Assembly: GCF_023146395.1 (NCBI RefSeq)
Contig: NZ_JAGLCD010000004.1
Coordinates: 320,718 to 384,717, forward strand
Source: Aeromicrobium sp.
Lineage (GTDB): Bacteria > Actinomycetota > Actinomycetes > Propionibacteriales > Nocardioidaceae
DNA length: 64,000 nucleotides
Direction of reading: 5' to 3'
Each line of letters begins with the position of its first letter. Positions within the stretch are counted from its first letter, which is position 1. The notes beneath the pieces are model-generated. The model worked only from the letters and a program-made list of their open reading frames with translations. It was not told where the DNA came from and did not search any database. Of the stretch, positions 1 to 9,158 are shown piece after piece. A program made the position numbers and the translations under genes.

Positions 1-278
1 GCGACGCGGATGCCGGCCGCGGCCTGGTCCAGCCGGGCCTGGTCGCGCCCCAGGAGATGCACCGTGGCGCCCAGGCGCGCCAGCTCCGTCGCGGCGGCGA
101 GGCCCAGCCCACGGCTCGCCCCGGTGACGACGACGTGACGGCCGGTGAGTGCGCCCGCCGGGGGATCGGCGGGCCACCAGCGACGCCGCAGAGCGGGCCC
201 GATCGATGAGTACCCGGCCGGAACGACCTTGTCGAGGGCGGTGTCGAGGACATCGGTGACGGGGCGAGGGAGGCTCAT
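1..278 (-). CDS. Short-chain dehydrogenase/reductase (SDR), N-terminal part, cut by window edge
   Basis: Reading right to left from an ATG at 278, 92 codons are visible and the gene continues beyond base 1. After a 45-residue N-terminal extension the protein has HVVVTGASRGLGLAAATELA, the TGxxxGxG NAD(P)-binding motif of classical SDRs, followed by a strand ending LLGR, where SDRs bind the cofactor ribose or phosphate. The long extension before the Rossmann fold is typical of actinobacterial SDRs of unknown substrate. A TAGCGT -10 hexamer (285-290, minus strand) ends 6 nt before the ATG, suggesting a leaderless transcript. The catalytic YxxxK lies outside the window, so activity cannot be judged. 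Confidence 0.8.
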   Translation of the reverse strand, partial: MSLPRPVTDVLDTALDKVVPAGYSSIGPALRRRWWPADPPAGALTGRHVVVTGASRGLGLAAATELARLGATVHLLGRDQARLDQAAAGIRV

Positions 279-301
279 GCCGTCACGCTAGATGATCTGG
301 T

Positions 302-973
302 CTACAACAGCCCGGCGTCGTGCACCCGGATGGCGACCTGCACCCGGTTGGTGACGTCGAGCTTGGCGAAGATGTGTGCGATGTGGGCCTTGACCGTCGC
401 CAGGCTGAGGTAGAGGTTCTCGGCGATCTCGGCGTTCGACGCCCCGCGTCCGACCTCGATCGCCACCTCGAGCTCCCGCTCGGTCAGGCCGGAGACCCGG
501 CCGCGTGCCTCGTCGACCGCGGAGGTCGGGGCTGCGTCGGTGACCTGGCGGATGAGCTGGGCCGTGATCGTGGGGGACAGCATCGGCTCACCGCCCACGA
601 CCCGTCCGACCGCGTCGACGATCGTGGCGGGCGCGGTGTCCTTGAGGAGAAATCCGTGGGCCCCAGCCGCCAGCGCGCGCACGACGTAGTCGTCGGCGTC
701 GAAGGTCGTCAGCACGATGACCTTGGGCGGGTCCGGGAGGGCGAGGACCTGGGCCGTCGCCTCGATCCCGTCCAGCACGGGCATGCGGATGTCCATCAGC
801 ACGACGTCGACGCCCCCGCGGCGCACGGCCTCGACCGCCTCACGCCCGTCGCCGGCCTCCCCGACGACCGTCAGGGCCTCAGACCCGCCGAGGATCAGCG
901 CCAGCCCGGCCCTCACCAGGGCGTCGTCGTCGACCAGCAGCACGCGCACCGCGCTCTCGGTCGTCTGGCTCAT
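302..973 (-). CDS. NarL/FixJ-family response regulator
   Basis: A two-domain DNA-binding regulator of 223 residues. The N-terminal receiver domain has the acidic pair in VLLVDDDALVR, the phosphorylatable Asp in VVLMDIRMPVLDG, and the switch Thr and Lys (VIVLTTF, FLLKDTA). The C-terminal LuxR-type helix-turn-helix is LTERELEVAIEVGRGASNAEIAENL followed by LATVKAHIAHIFAKL. The ATG at 973 shares ATGA with the stop of the upstream sensor kinase, so the pair is translationally coupled. A GTG at 982 in frame is possible but less likely. Its target is unknown; the divergent ABC exporter at 2284-3986 is the obvious candidate by position. Confidence 0.9.
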   Translation of the reverse strand: MSQTTESAVRVLLVDDDALVRAGLALILGGSEALTVVGEAGDGREAVEAVRRGGVDVVLMDIRMPVLDGIEATAQVLALPDPPKVIVLTTFDADDYVVRALAAGAHGFLLKDTAPATIVDAVGRVVGGEPMLSPTITAQLIRQVTDAAPTSAVDEARGRVSGLTERELEVAIEVGRGASNAEIAENLYLSLATVKAHIAHIFAKLDVTNRVQVAIRVHDAGLL

Positions 974-2154
974 GCGGGCCACGGTAGCCAGGCCGAGAGC
1001 ACGAAGTCGCGCTGCGGGGTGATCTCCCGGTCGAGCCGGCCACCGGCCAGCTCGACCCGTTCCCGCAGTCCGATGAGGCCCAGACCGGACGCCGGAAGGT
1101 CGTGGGCCGGTTGACCGATCGGCAGGCGGTTGCTGACCACGACGCGCAGCCCCTCGCCGGGCGATCCGGTCACGTCGATGCTCACGGCGGTGTACGTCGC
1201 GTGCTTGCGGACGTTCGTGAGGGCTTCCTGCACGACGCGGTAGGCGGTGCGCCCCGTGGTCGGTGGGACGCCGGAGGTGTCGACCTGGATCGTCGGGCTG
1301 ACGCGAAGCCCGGTGGTCATCGCCTCGCGGATCAGGGCGTCGAGGTCCGTGGCGTCCGGCTGCGGGCGTTCGGGCGCGGCGTCGCCGGGTTCCTCGCGGA
1401 GCAGGCCGAGGACCTCGCGCAGCTCCACGAGAGCCTGCCGGGCGTTGTCCTGGATGACCTCGGCGGTCGCGCGCATCTGGGCCGCCGTCAGGTCCTCGCG
1501 GTAGGTCAGGGCACCGGCGTGCATCGTGACGGTCGAGATCCGGTGCGCGAGCACGTCGTGCATCTCGCGCGCGATGCGCGTCCGCTCGCTCGTCCGTGCC
1601 TGCGCCACGCGGGCGGCCTGCTCCGACTCGGCCGTCTCGGCCCGCTCCCGCAGCGTCCCGAGCAGCTCGCGACGTGAGCCCACGTACATGCCCCAGGCCA
1701 CGATGACGCCCAGGATCGCGACGAGTGCCGGACCGGTGACGATCAGGTCGTCCTCCTGCGATCCGGGAGCACTACGGAGACTGACCAGCCCCGCCGCCAT
1801 GGCCACGAGCGTGATCGGGACGATCTCGCGCCATCGACGCCGCGTGGCGAGGGAGAACAGCGTCAACGTCGCTGGGCCACCGGACGAGAACGAACCGATC
1901 GTGGCGACATTGGTGACCAGCGCGACCGTGAACGGGAAGCGGCGACGCCAGTGCGCGAGCACGAGACTCGCGATGCCGACGCCGAGATCGGCCCAGAACC
2001 ACGCGCGCAGGTGCTGCCACTGCCAGATCGCCGCCTCGACCCACGCGGCCGCGCTGATCGCGAGCACCAGGAGCAGACGCCAGGTGTGGCCCCACCGTGA
2101 GATGGGCAGCGGGGCGAAGACCTGCTGCCGTCCTCCCGCGGAGATCGTGCTCAC
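970..2154 (-). CDS. Sensor histidine kinase, HisKA_3/NarX-like
   Basis: A 394-residue membrane sensor that partners the response regulator downstream. The first about 150 residues hold several hydrophobic segments (for example LLLVLAISAAAWVEA) with no clear extracellular domain, so the stimulus is probably sensed in or near the membrane. A coiled linker leads to the dimerisation and phosphoacceptor motif RTRIAREMHDVLAHRIS, whose His is the expected phosphorylation site. The ATPase domain has the N box in YRVVQEALTNVRKHA and a glycine-rich GLGLIGLRERV. The start is GTG at 2154; TAGGCT on the minus strand (2161-2166) ends 6 nt before it, fitting a leaderless mRNA. Confidence 0.9.
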   Translation of the reverse strand: MSTISAGGRQQVFAPLPISRWGHTWRLLLVLAISAAAWVEAAIWQWQHLRAWFWADLGVGIASLVLAHWRRRFPFTVALVTNVATIGSFSSGGPATLTLFSLATRRRWREIVPITLVAMAAGLVSLRSAPGSQEDDLIVTGPALVAILGVIVAWGMYVGSRRELLGTLRERAETAESEQAARVAQARTSERTRIAREMHDVLAHRISTVTMHAGALTYREDLTAAQMRATAEVIQDNARQALVELREVLGLLREEPGDAAPERPQPDATDLDALIREAMTTGLRVSPTIQVDTSGVPPTTGRTAYRVVQEALTNVRKHATYTAVSIDVTGSPGEGLRVVVSNRLPIGQPAHDLPASGLGLIGLRERVELAGGRLDREITPQRDFVLSAWLPWPA

Positions 2155-2283
2155 GGCGTCAGCCTAGGCGAGCCGGGCGGAGGTCGAGACCGGCCGAGAG
2201 GCTTGGGCGTGGTCATACTTTCGGCGCTGACCTGTGGACCCCGGACGGATGCGCGCCGGTGCCCGCGCCGACAAGGTGGAGAC

Positions 2284-3195
2284 ATGATCACGGTCGAACA
2301 CCTCTCGAAGACGTACGGCGCGTTCCGCGCCGTGGACGACGTCTCCTTCACCTGCCAACCCGGCACGGTCACGGGCTTCCTCGGGCCCAACGGCGCCGGC
2401 AAGTCCACGACGATGCGCATCATGGCCGGTCTCACGATCCCCGACTCCGGCTCCGCCACGATCGGCGGCGTCTCCTATCGCGACATCCCGAACCCGGGCA
2501 CTCAGGTCGGCGTGCTCCTCGACGCCTCGGCCCAGCACGCCGGACGGACGGGGCGCGAGATCCTGACGCTCAGCGCGCTGACGATGGGCCTCCCCAAGGC
2601 ACGCGTCGACGAGATGCTCGCGCTCGTGAGCCTGTCGGACTCCGAGGCCAAGCGACGGGTCAAGAACTACTCGCTCGGCATGCGCCAGCGTCTCGGGATC
2701 GCCAACGCCCTGCTGGGCGACCCGAAGATCCTGATCCTCGACGAGCCGGCCAACGGTCTCGACCCGGCCGGCATCCACTGGATGCGCAGCCTGCTGCGGG
2801 CCTACGCCAACCAGGGCGGCACGGTGCTGCTCTCGTCGCACCTGCTCCACGAGATCGAGATCATCGCCGACGAGCTGATCGTCATCGGCAACGGCAAGAT
2901 CGTCGCCCAGGGCACCAAGGCCGAGCTCCTCCAGGGCGCCGGCGCCTACGTCCAGGCAGCCGACAACGCTGCCCTGGCCGCCGCCCTGACGCAGGGAGGC
3001 TTCACCGCCACCCCGAAGGGCGACGGGCTCTCGGTCGACGCCGAGCCCGTCCAGATCGGTCAGGTCGCCGCAGCAGCCGGCCTGGCCCTCATCGAGCTCC
3101 GCGGCGCCGACAGCGCCGGGCTCGAGGAGATGTTCCTGCAGCTGACCGCCACCACCCAGCGCGAGGGTGTCGTCACCACCGGAGGTGCCGCATGA
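2284..3195 (+). CDS. ABC transporter ATP-binding protein, drug/NatA-type
   Basis: A 303-residue ATPase for the permease encoded next. Walker A is GPNGAGKST, the signature is YSLGMRQRLG, Walker B is ILILDEPANGLDP, and the H-loop follows in LLSSHLLHEIE. The C-terminal 80 residues resemble the regulatory extension of NatA/DrrA-type exporters. The ATG at 2284 has a GGTGGAG ribosome site just upstream; a longer reading frame further upstream has none. It diverges from the two-component genes, an arrangement common for regulated antibiotic or bacteriocin-response exporters. The substrate cannot be told from sequence. Confidence 0.92.
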   Translation: MITVEHLSKTYGAFRAVDDVSFTCQPGTVTGFLGPNGAGKSTTMRIMAGLTIPDSGSATIGGVSYRDIPNPGTQVGVLLDASAQHAGRTGREILTLSALTMGLPKARVDEMLALVSLSDSEAKRRVKNYSLGMRQRLGIANALLGDPKILILDEPANGLDPAGIHWMRSLLRAYANQGGTVLLSSHLLHEIEIIADELIVIGNGKIVAQGTKAELLQGAGAYVQAADNAALAAALTQGGFTATPKGDGLSVDAEPVQIGQVAAAAGLALIELRGADSAGLEEMFLQLTATTQREGVVTTGGAA

Positions 3196-3986
3196 GCGCC
3201 GCAACGTCCCCTGTCACGATCCAGACCCAGCGTCCGGGCGTGCCGTTCAGCCGGCTCGTCACGGTCGAGCTCCGCAAGATGTTCGACACCCGCTCCGGGT
3301 TCTGGCTCGTCGCGACGAGCCTGATCATCTCGGTTCTCGCGGCGGTCGCTGTCATCGCCTTCGTGCCGGACAGCGAGCTGTCGTTCGGGATCTTCGGAGC
3401 CGCCTTCGGTACGCCGCTGTCGCTGTTCCTGCCCATCATCGCTGCCCTCGCGGTCACCTCGGAGTGGAGCCAGCGCTCGGGCCTGGTCACCTTCACCCTC
3501 GCGCCGCACCGCGGGGCCGTGATCGGTGCCAAGGCCGCGAGCAGCATCATCGTCGCTGTGGTGGCGATCCTGTTCGCCTTCGTCGTGGGAGCGCTCGGCA
3601 ACGTCGTCGGTGCGGCGATCAACGGCATCAGCCCGGTCTGGAACCTCGACGTCCTGGACGTCGTCTACCTGTTCATCGGCAACATCTTCGGCGTTCTGAT
3701 CGGCTTCATGTTCGGTGTGCTGCTGCGCAACTCCGCCGCTGCGGTCGTGGCCTATCTCGTGTACTCGTTCGTCCTTCCGGCCATCTTGAGCCTGCTGGCC
3801 GCGCTGCAGGAGTGGTTCGCGGACATCCAGCCGTGGATCGACTTCAGCAACGCCCAGATCCCCCTGTTCAACGGCGACACCTTGAGCGGGGAGCAGTGGG
3901 CCCAGCTCGGCACGTCGAGCCTGATCTGGTTCTGGATCCCGTTGGCCGTCGGCGTGTGGTCGGTCCTTCGAGCCGAGGTGAAGTAG
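3192..3986 (+). CDS. ABC transporter permease
   Basis: A 264-residue integral membrane protein with about six hydrophobic segments, including FWLVATSLIISVLAAVAVIAF and IFGVLIGFMFGVLLRNSAAA. An N-terminal cytosolic segment (VTVELRKMFDTRSG) is typical of ABC-2 type permeases. The ATG overlaps the stop of the ATPase gene as ATGA, so the two are co-translated and probably form a homodimeric exporter. No substrate can be inferred. Confidence 0.88.
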   Translation: MSAATSPVTIQTQRPGVPFSRLVTVELRKMFDTRSGFWLVATSLIISVLAAVAVIAFVPDSELSFGIFGAAFGTPLSLFLPIIAALAVTSEWSQRSGLVTFTLAPHRGAVIGAKAASSIIVAVVAILFAFVVGALGNVVGAAINGISPVWNLDVLDVVYLFIGNIFGVLIGFMFGVLLRNSAAAVVAYLVYSFVLPAILSLLAALQEWFADIQPWIDFSNAQIPLFNGDTLSGEQWAQLGTSSLIWFWIPLAVGVWSVLRAEVK

Positions 3987-4072
3987 AGCTTCTCGTCACC
4001 GGATCGGGGGAATCGGTGGCGAGGGTGCCGGGCTACGGGCGGCAGACAGTACCCGTGAGCCAGAATGGCGGC

Positions 4073-5275
4073 ATGCGCAAGCGTGTCGCCATTCTTGGTT
4101 CCACCGGATCGATCGGCACCCAGGCCCTCGAGGTCGTCGAGGCCGCTCCGGACCGCTTCGACATCGTGGCCCTGGCGGCCGGGGGAGGGCGCCCCGAGCT
4201 GATCGCGCAGCAGGCCATCGCCCACGAGGTCGAGGTCGTGGCCGTGGCGCAGGCGACGGCGGCCCAGGACGTCCAGCTCGCGCTGTACGCCGAGGCGCAG
4301 CGCCGCGGCTGGGAGCAGGGTGACCACCGCATCCCGCGCCTGCTGGCGGGCCGGGACGCCGCGACCGAGGTGGCCGGCATGACGTGCGACGTCGTGCTCA
4401 ACGGCATGACCGGCGCCGTGGGTCTCGGCCCGACCCTCGCCGCCCTGGGTGCCGGCACCACGGTCGCCCTCGCGAACAAGGAGTCGCTCATCGTCGGGGG
4501 CGAGCTCGTGACGTCGGCGGCCGGGCCCGGCCAGCTCGTGCCGGTCGACTCCGAGCACTCGGCGCTGGCGCAGGCGCTCAAGGGGGAGGACCCCGCCGAC
4601 GTGCGACGACTGCTCGTCACGGCGAGCGGTGGACCCTTCCGCGGTCGCACGCGCGCCGAGCTCGCCGGCGTCACCCCCGAGCAGGCCATGGCGCACCCGA
4701 CCTGGGACATGGGCCCGGTCATCACGATCAACTCCTCGACGCTCGTGAACAAGGGGCTGGAGGTCATCGAGGCGCACCTGTTGTTCGGCATCGACTTCGA
4801 CCGGATCGACGTCGTCGTGCATCCCGGCTCGGTCGTGCACAGCATGGTCGAGTTCGTCGACGGCTCCACGATGCTGCAGGCCTCGCCGCCCGACATGCGA
4901 CTGCCGATCGCGCTCGGGCTGGCCTGGCCCGAGCGGGTGCCCGGCGCCGCGAGGGGCTGCGACTGGACCGCGCCCGTCACGTGGGAGTTCGAGCCGCTCG
5001 ACGACGAGGCGTTCCCGGCCGTGCAGGTCGCGCGGCGCGCGGGGCGGTTCGGACGCACGGCGCCGGCGGTGTTCAACGCCGCGAACGAGGTGTGCGTCGA
5101 CGCGTTCGTCGGGGGAGATTTGGACTTCCTCGGCATCGTGGACACGGTGGCTGCGGTCCTGGAGGAGCATCTCCAGGAGCCGGACACCGCCTCCGCAGAC
5201 CTCACGCTCGAGGCCGTGCTCGCCGCTGACGCGTGGGCCCGGGACCGGGCCCGTCACAGGATCGAGACCGCATGA
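4073..5275 (+). CDS. dxr: 1-deoxy-D-xylulose 5-phosphate reductoisomerase
   Basis: Converts 1-deoxy-D-xylulose 5-phosphate to 2-C-methyl-D-erythritol 4-phosphate with NADPH, the first committed step of the MEP isoprenoid pathway. The 400-residue length is normal. The NADPH motif GSTGSIG lies at residues 8-14. The metal- and substrate-binding region has VPVDSEHSALAQAL and TASGGPFRGRTRAEL, and INSSTLVNKGLEVIEAHLLF is a DXR hallmark. The frame is open far upstream, but the ATG at 4073 fits the family N-terminus. It overlaps the following protease gene by ATGA, and another MEP gene, ispG, follows that. Confidence 0.97.
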   Translation: MRKRVAILGSTGSIGTQALEVVEAAPDRFDIVALAAGGGRPELIAQQAIAHEVEVVAVAQATAAQDVQLALYAEAQRRGWEQGDHRIPRLLAGRDAATEVAGMTCDVVLNGMTGAVGLGPTLAALGAGTTVALANKESLIVGGELVTSAAGPGQLVPVDSEHSALAQALKGEDPADVRRLLVTASGGPFRGRTRAELAGVTPEQAMAHPTWDMGPVITINSSTLVNKGLEVIEAHLLFGIDFDRIDVVVHPGSVVHSMVEFVDGSTMLQASPPDMRLPIALGLAWPERVPGAARGCDWTAPVTWEFEPLDDEAFPAVQVARRAGRFGRTAPAVFNAANEVCVDAFVGGDLDFLGIVDTVAAVLEEHLQEPDTASADLTLEAVLAADAWARDRARHRIETA

Positions 5276-6570
5276 CCGCCGTGATCTACGCCCTCGGTGT
5301 CATCGCCTTCCTGCTCGGCGTGGCGATCTCGATCGCCCTGCACGAGTGCGGCCACATGTTCCCCGCGAAGAAGTTCGGGGTGAAGGTCACCCAGTTCTTC
5401 GTCGGGTTCGGCAGCACGATCTGGTCGACCAAGCGCGGCGAGACCGAGTACGGGCTCAAGGCGATCCCGCTCGGTGGCTACGTCAAGCTCGTCGGCATGC
5501 TCCCGCCCGGACCGGGCGACGACCCGCACGCGGTGCGCTCGACCAACACCGGACTGTTCACCCAGCTCGTCACCGACGCCCGCCAGGCCGAGTACGACAC
5601 GATCGCCACCGCCGACGAGCCCCGTCTGTTCTACAAGCTGCCGTGGTGGAAGAAGGTCATCGTGATGGCCGGCGGGCCCATGGTCAACGTCGTCATCGCG
5701 GCCTTCCTCTTCGCGGTCGTCATCATGGGCTTCGGGGTCGAGCAGCCCACGACCACGGTCGCGTCGGTCTCCGACTGCGCCATCAGCGACGCCGAGGCCG
5801 GGCGCACGTGCACCGCCCAGGACCCGCCCACCCCGGCCAGCGAGATCGGCCTCCAGCCCGGTGACGAGATCACGGCCTTCGGCGGGACCCAGGTCACGAC
5901 CTGGGAGGAGCTGACCGCACTCATCCGGGCCAACGGCGCCGACACCTCGACCATCACCTACGTCCGCGACGGGGCCACCGCGACGGTTCCCGTCACGACG
6001 TCGGTGCTCGAGCGACTCGCCGTCGACGACCCGGACCGGGTCGAGAACGTCGGGTTCCTGGGCGTCTCGCCGGAGTTCACCTACCAGCGCGAGGGACCGC
6101 TGTACGTCGGCGAGGTCATGTGGGAGACCACGACCCGCACCGCCGAGGCCATCGCCCACCTCCCGTCGCGCATGGTCGACGTCGTCAAGGCGGCCTTCGG
6201 CCAGGAGCGCAAGGAGGACAGCCCCATCAGCGTCGTGGGCGCCAGCCGGGTCGCGGGCGAGCTCGTCACGGTCGACCAGCCCACCTGGGCCGAGCGCGCG
6301 CAGCGGGTCCTGACCCTCCTGGCGAGCCTCAACCTCTTCCTGGCGCTGTTCAACTTCGTGCCGCTCCTGCCGCTGGACGGCGGGCACATCGCCGGGGCGC
6401 TGTGGGAGGGCGCCCGGTCGCGCTGGGCCCGCCTGCGAGGTCGGCCCGACCCCGGGCCCGTCGACGTCGCCCGGATGCTGCCCGTGGCCTACGTCGTGGG
6501 CCTCGTGCTGATCGTCATGAGCGTGATCCTGATCTACGCCGACATCGTCAACCCGGTCAGCGTGACCTGA
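5272..6570 (+). CDS. rseP: Site-2 protease, RseP/Rip1 family (M50)
   Basis: An intramembrane zinc metalloprotease of 432 residues that cuts membrane-bound anti-sigma factors and similar substrates. The HExxH zinc motif is HECGH at residues 24-28 inside the first membrane segment. The third zinc ligand region is PLLPLDGGH near residue 366. A PDZ domain lies between them (about 170-260, with [12 protein letters not shown]). The ATG overlaps dxr by ATGA. The dxr-rseP-ispG order is a conserved actinobacterial cluster, matching the neighbourhood of mycobacterial Rip1. Confidence 0.95.
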   Translation: MTAVIYALGVIAFLLGVAISIALHECGHMFPAKKFGVKVTQFFVGFGSTIWSTKRGETEYGLKAIPLGGYVKLVGMLPPGPGDDPHAVRSTNTGLFTQLVTDARQAEYDTIATADEPRLFYKLPWWKKVIVMAGGPMVNVVIAAFLFAVVIMGFGVEQPTTTVASVSDCAISDAEAGRTCTAQDPPTPASEIGLQPGDEITAFGGTQVTTWEELTALIRANGADTSTITYVRDGATATVPVTTSVLERLAVDDPDRVENVGFLGVSPEFTYQREGPLYVGEVMWETTTRTAEAIAHLPSRMVDVVKAAFGQERKEDSPISVVGASRVAGELVTVDQPTWAERAQRVLTLLASLNLFLALFNFVPLLPLDGGHIAGALWEGARSRWARLRGRPDPGPVDVARMLPVAYVVGLVLIVMSVILIYADIVNPVSVT

Positions 6571-6594
6571 GGCTGCAGGTCAGGTAGCGGGCGC

Positions 6595-6600
6595 TAGATT
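6595..6600 (+). promoter_or_regulatory. -10 hexamer TAGATT for leaderless ispG mRNA
   Basis: The hexamer is followed by 7 nt and then the ispG ATG, so the expected transcription start falls on or beside the start codon. No convincing -35 is visible. Confidence 0.5.
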
Positions 6601-6607
6601 CGTCAGC

Positions 6608-7759
6608 ATGGACATCGATCTGGGCATGCCTGAAGCACCGTCGCCCGTGCTGGCGCCGCGGCGGCTCTCGCGCAAGATCAAGGTCGGCTCGGTCGACGTC
6701 GGTGGTGACGCCCCGGTCTCGGTGCAGTCCATGACGACGACGCTGACGTCGGACGTCAACAGCACGCTGCAGCAGATCGCCGAGCTCACCGCCGCAGGCT
6801 GCGACATCGTGCGGGTCGCCTGTCCGAGCCAGGACGACGCCGACGCGCTCGAGGCGATCGCCCGCAAGTCGCAGATCCCCGTCATCGCCGACATCCACTT
6901 CCAGCCCAAGTACGTCTTCGCCGCGATCGACGCCGGGTGCGCGGCGGTCCGGGTCAACCCGGGCAACATCCGCAAGTTCGACGACCAGGTCGGCGCGATC
7001 GCCACGGCGGCCAAGGACGCGGGCGTCTCGCTGCGCATCGGCGTCAACGCGGGCTCGCTCGACAAGCGCCTGCTCGAGAAGTACGGCAAGGCCACGCCGG
7101 AGGCCCTCGTGGAGTCCGCGGTGTGGGAGGCCTCGCTGTTCGAGGAGCACGACTTCCACGACTTCAAGATCTCGGTCAAGCACAACGACCCGGTCATCAT
7201 GGCCCGGGCGTACGAGATGCTCGCCGAGCGCGGCGACTGGCCGCTGCACCTCGGCGTCACCGAGGCCGGCCCCGCGTTCCAGGGCACGATCAAGAGCGCC
7301 ACGGCCTTCGGCTACCTCCTCGGCCAGGGCATCGGCGACACGATCCGCGTCTCGCTGTCGGCGCCGCCGGTCGAGGAGGTCAAGGTCGGCATCCAGATCC
7401 TGCAGTCGCTCAACCTGCGTCCGCGCAAGCTCGAGATCGTCTCCTGCCCCTCGTGCGGCCGCGCCCAGGTCGACGTCTACACGCTCGCCGAGGAGGTCAC
7501 CGCCGGGCTCGACGGGCTCGAGGTCCCGCTCCGCGTCGCCGTCATGGGATGCGTCGTCAACGGCCCCGGCGAGGCCCGCGAGGCCGACCTCGGTGTCGCG
7601 TCCGGCAACGGCAAGGGTCAGATCTTCGTCAAGGGCGAGGTCATCAAGACGGTGCCGGAGAGCAAGATCGTCGAGACCTTGATCGAGGAGGCCATGCGCA
7701 TCGCCGAGGACATGGAACCGGTCGAGGGCGGCGCGGCCGAGGTCTCGGTCAGCGGCTGA
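6608..7759 (+). CDS. ispG: 4-hydroxy-3-methylbut-2-en-1-yl diphosphate synthase (flavodoxin)
   Basis: The [4Fe-4S] enzyme that reductively opens methylerythritol cyclodiphosphate to HMBPP in the MEP pathway. The 383 residues include the N-terminal TIM-barrel part ([18 protein letters not shown]) and three cluster cysteines at about 280, 283 (SCPSCG) and 315 ([11 protein letters not shown]). It lies 37 nt after rseP. A TAGATT -10 (6595-6600) ends 7 nt before the ATG, so it can be transcribed separately as a leaderless message. The stop codon lies at the start of a 29-bp direct repeat. Confidence 0.97.
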   Translation: MDIDLGMPEAPSPVLAPRRLSRKIKVGSVDVGGDAPVSVQSMTTTLTSDVNSTLQQIAELTAAGCDIVRVACPSQDDADALEAIARKSQIPVIADIHFQPKYVFAAIDAGCAAVRVNPGNIRKFDDQVGAIATAAKDAGVSLRIGVNAGSLDKRLLEKYGKATPEALVESAVWEASLFEEHDFHDFKISVKHNDPVIMARAYEMLAERGDWPLHLGVTEAGPAFQGTIKSATAFGYLLGQGIGDTIRVSLSAPPVEEVKVGIQILQSLNLRPRKLEIVSCPSCGRAQVDVYTLAEEVTAGLDGLEVPLRVAVMGCVVNGPGEAREADLGVASGNGKGQIFVKGEVIKTVPESKIVETLIEEAMRIAEDMEPVEGGAAEVSVSG

Positions 7760-7819
7760 TCTGCCGCCCACGGCCCGGCACCCCCGTGCCTGATCTGCCG
7801 CCCACGGCCCGGCACCCCC
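7757..7819 (+). repeat. Two 29-bp direct repeats at the end of ispG
   Basis: Identical 29-bp copies beginning TGATCTGCCGCCCACG occur at 7757-7785 and 7791-7819, separated by 5 nt (period 34). The first copy contains the ispG stop codon. Each copy holds short GC-rich inverted segments, and the whole could act as a weak terminator, though there is no T-run. Confidence 0.85.
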
Positions 7820-7882
7820 GCCGGGAGGTGCGGAGAACCCCCACGTCCTACGCTGTCCCCAGTCGGTCGAAGGGAGCGTGTC

Positions 7883-8725
7883 GTGCTCGGCACCCGCACA
7901 GAGGTACGCGCGTTGGCTCCCGTCGACCTCGCAGAGTTCCGCCGCGTCGTCGACGCCGACCCGGACGTCAACGTCTTCCTGCGACACCGCGGTGACCTGA
8001 CCCGGCTCGAGCCTCGGTGGCTGGGCGGGCAGATCCTCGGCTGGTTCGTCGACGGTCACCTCACCTCGGTGTGCCACTGCGGCGCCAACGTGGTTCCGGG
8101 CCAGGCGGGCCCGGAGGCCGTCGACGCCTTCGCCGAGGTCCTCGCCCTGAGCTCGGTCCGCCCGTCCTCGATCGCCGGGCCCCGCGAGGCGGTGATCCAG
8201 CTGTGGGACGTCCTCGAGCCGCTGTGGGGACCAGCCCGTTCCGTGCGACCGGACCAGCCGTTCCTGCTGATCGACCACGCGCCGGCGATCGCCCCGGACC
8301 TGCGGGTGCGCCACGTCATGGTCGACGAGCTCGACCTGCTCTATCCCGCGTGCGTCCAGATGTTCACCGAGGAGGTCGGCGTCGATCCCGAGGCGACCCA
8401 CGGGAACCTGTACCGGTCCCGGGTCGCCCAGCTCATCGCCCAGGGCTGGTCGTTCGCGATCATCGAGCACGGCAAGGTCCTGTTCAAGGCCGAGGTCGGC
8501 GCCCTCGCCCCGGGCACCTGCCAGCTGCAGGGCGTGTGGGTCGCGCCCGAGCTGCGCGGCAGCGGCCTGGCGGCACCCGCCATGGCCGGGGTCGTCAACC
8601 TCGTGCGCGACCAGCTCGCCCCCACCGTCAGCCTGTACGTCAACCGGCACAACGAGCGGGCCCACCGTACCTACCTGCGGGCCGGGTTCCGCCAGCACGA
8701 CACCTTCGCCACGGTGCTGCTCTGA
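7883..8725 (+). CDS. GNAT-family acetyltransferase with N-terminal DUF4081-like domain
   Basis: A 280-residue protein. The C-terminal third is a GNAT fold: LQGVWVAPELRGSGLAAPAMAGVV matches the acetyl-CoA pyrophosphate loop, followed by LYVNRHNERAHRTYLRAGF. The N-terminal half matches the DUF4081 domain of actinobacterial acetyltransferases that sit directly after ispG. The GTG at 7883 has a GAAGGGAG ribosome site, and TACGCT (7849-7854) is a plausible -10. The acceptor substrate is not known. Confidence 0.85.
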   Translation: MLGTRTEVRALAPVDLAEFRRVVDADPDVNVFLRHRGDLTRLEPRWLGGQILGWFVDGHLTSVCHCGANVVPGQAGPEAVDAFAEVLALSSVRPSSIAGPREAVIQLWDVLEPLWGPARSVRPDQPFLLIDHAPAIAPDLRVRHVMVDELDLLYPACVQMFTEEVGVDPEATHGNLYRSRVAQLIAQGWSFAIIEHGKVLFKAEVGALAPGTCQLQGVWVAPELRGSGLAAPAMAGVVNLVRDQLAPTVSLYVNRHNERAHRTYLRAGFRQHDTFATVLL

Positions 8726-8766
8726 CGGCTCCGGCGCCGAGCTTCCCGACGCCGTAGAGTCCGCAC

Positions 8767-9135
8767 ATGCCCCGTGACATCAAGTTCCTCACCGTCCTGC
8801 TCGCCGGTGCGGGAATCCTGCACTTCGTGAAGCCCGAGCCGTTCGAGCGCATCGTCCCGAAGCCGCTGCCGTACAAGAAGGAGCTCGTGTACGCCTCCGG
8901 CGTCGTCGAGGTCGGATCGGCCCTGCTGCTCGCGCGCCCGCAGACGCGGCGCTGGGGCGGTCGCCTCGCCGCTCTGCTGCTGATCGGCGTGTTCCCGGCC
9001 AACGTGCAGATGACTGCCGACGTGCTGCAGAGCCGCAAGGCACCCACGTGGTTCAAGGTCGGCACGGTCGCCCGCCTCCCGCTCCAGCTCCCGTTGCTCC
9101 GCATCGCGCGCAAGGCGGCCCGTACGCCCCAGTGA
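8767..9135 (+). CDS. DoxX-like small membrane protein
   Basis: A 122-residue protein with four predicted hydrophobic segments ([48 protein letters not shown] and a weaker last one). The arrangement and the [14 protein letters not shown] motif after the first helix match the DoxX-like family of short actinobacterial membrane proteins. TAGAGT at 8755-8760 ends 6 nt before the ATG. The biochemical role is unknown. Confidence 0.75.
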   Translation: MPRDIKFLTVLLAGAGILHFVKPEPFERIVPKPLPYKKELVYASGVVEVGSALLLARPQTRRWGGRLAALLLIGVFPANVQMTADVLQSRKAPTWFKVGTVARLPLQLPLLRIARKAARTPQ

Positions 9136-9145
9136 GGCGGTTCAG

Positions 9146-9151
9146 TAGGGT
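9146..9151 (+). promoter_or_regulatory. -10 hexamer TAGGGT deciding the proS start
   Basis: It lies 7 nt before the ATG at 9159, favouring that codon over the in-frame ATG at 9165 and implying a leaderless mRNA. Confidence 0.5.
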
Positions 9152-9158
9152 CGTGCGC

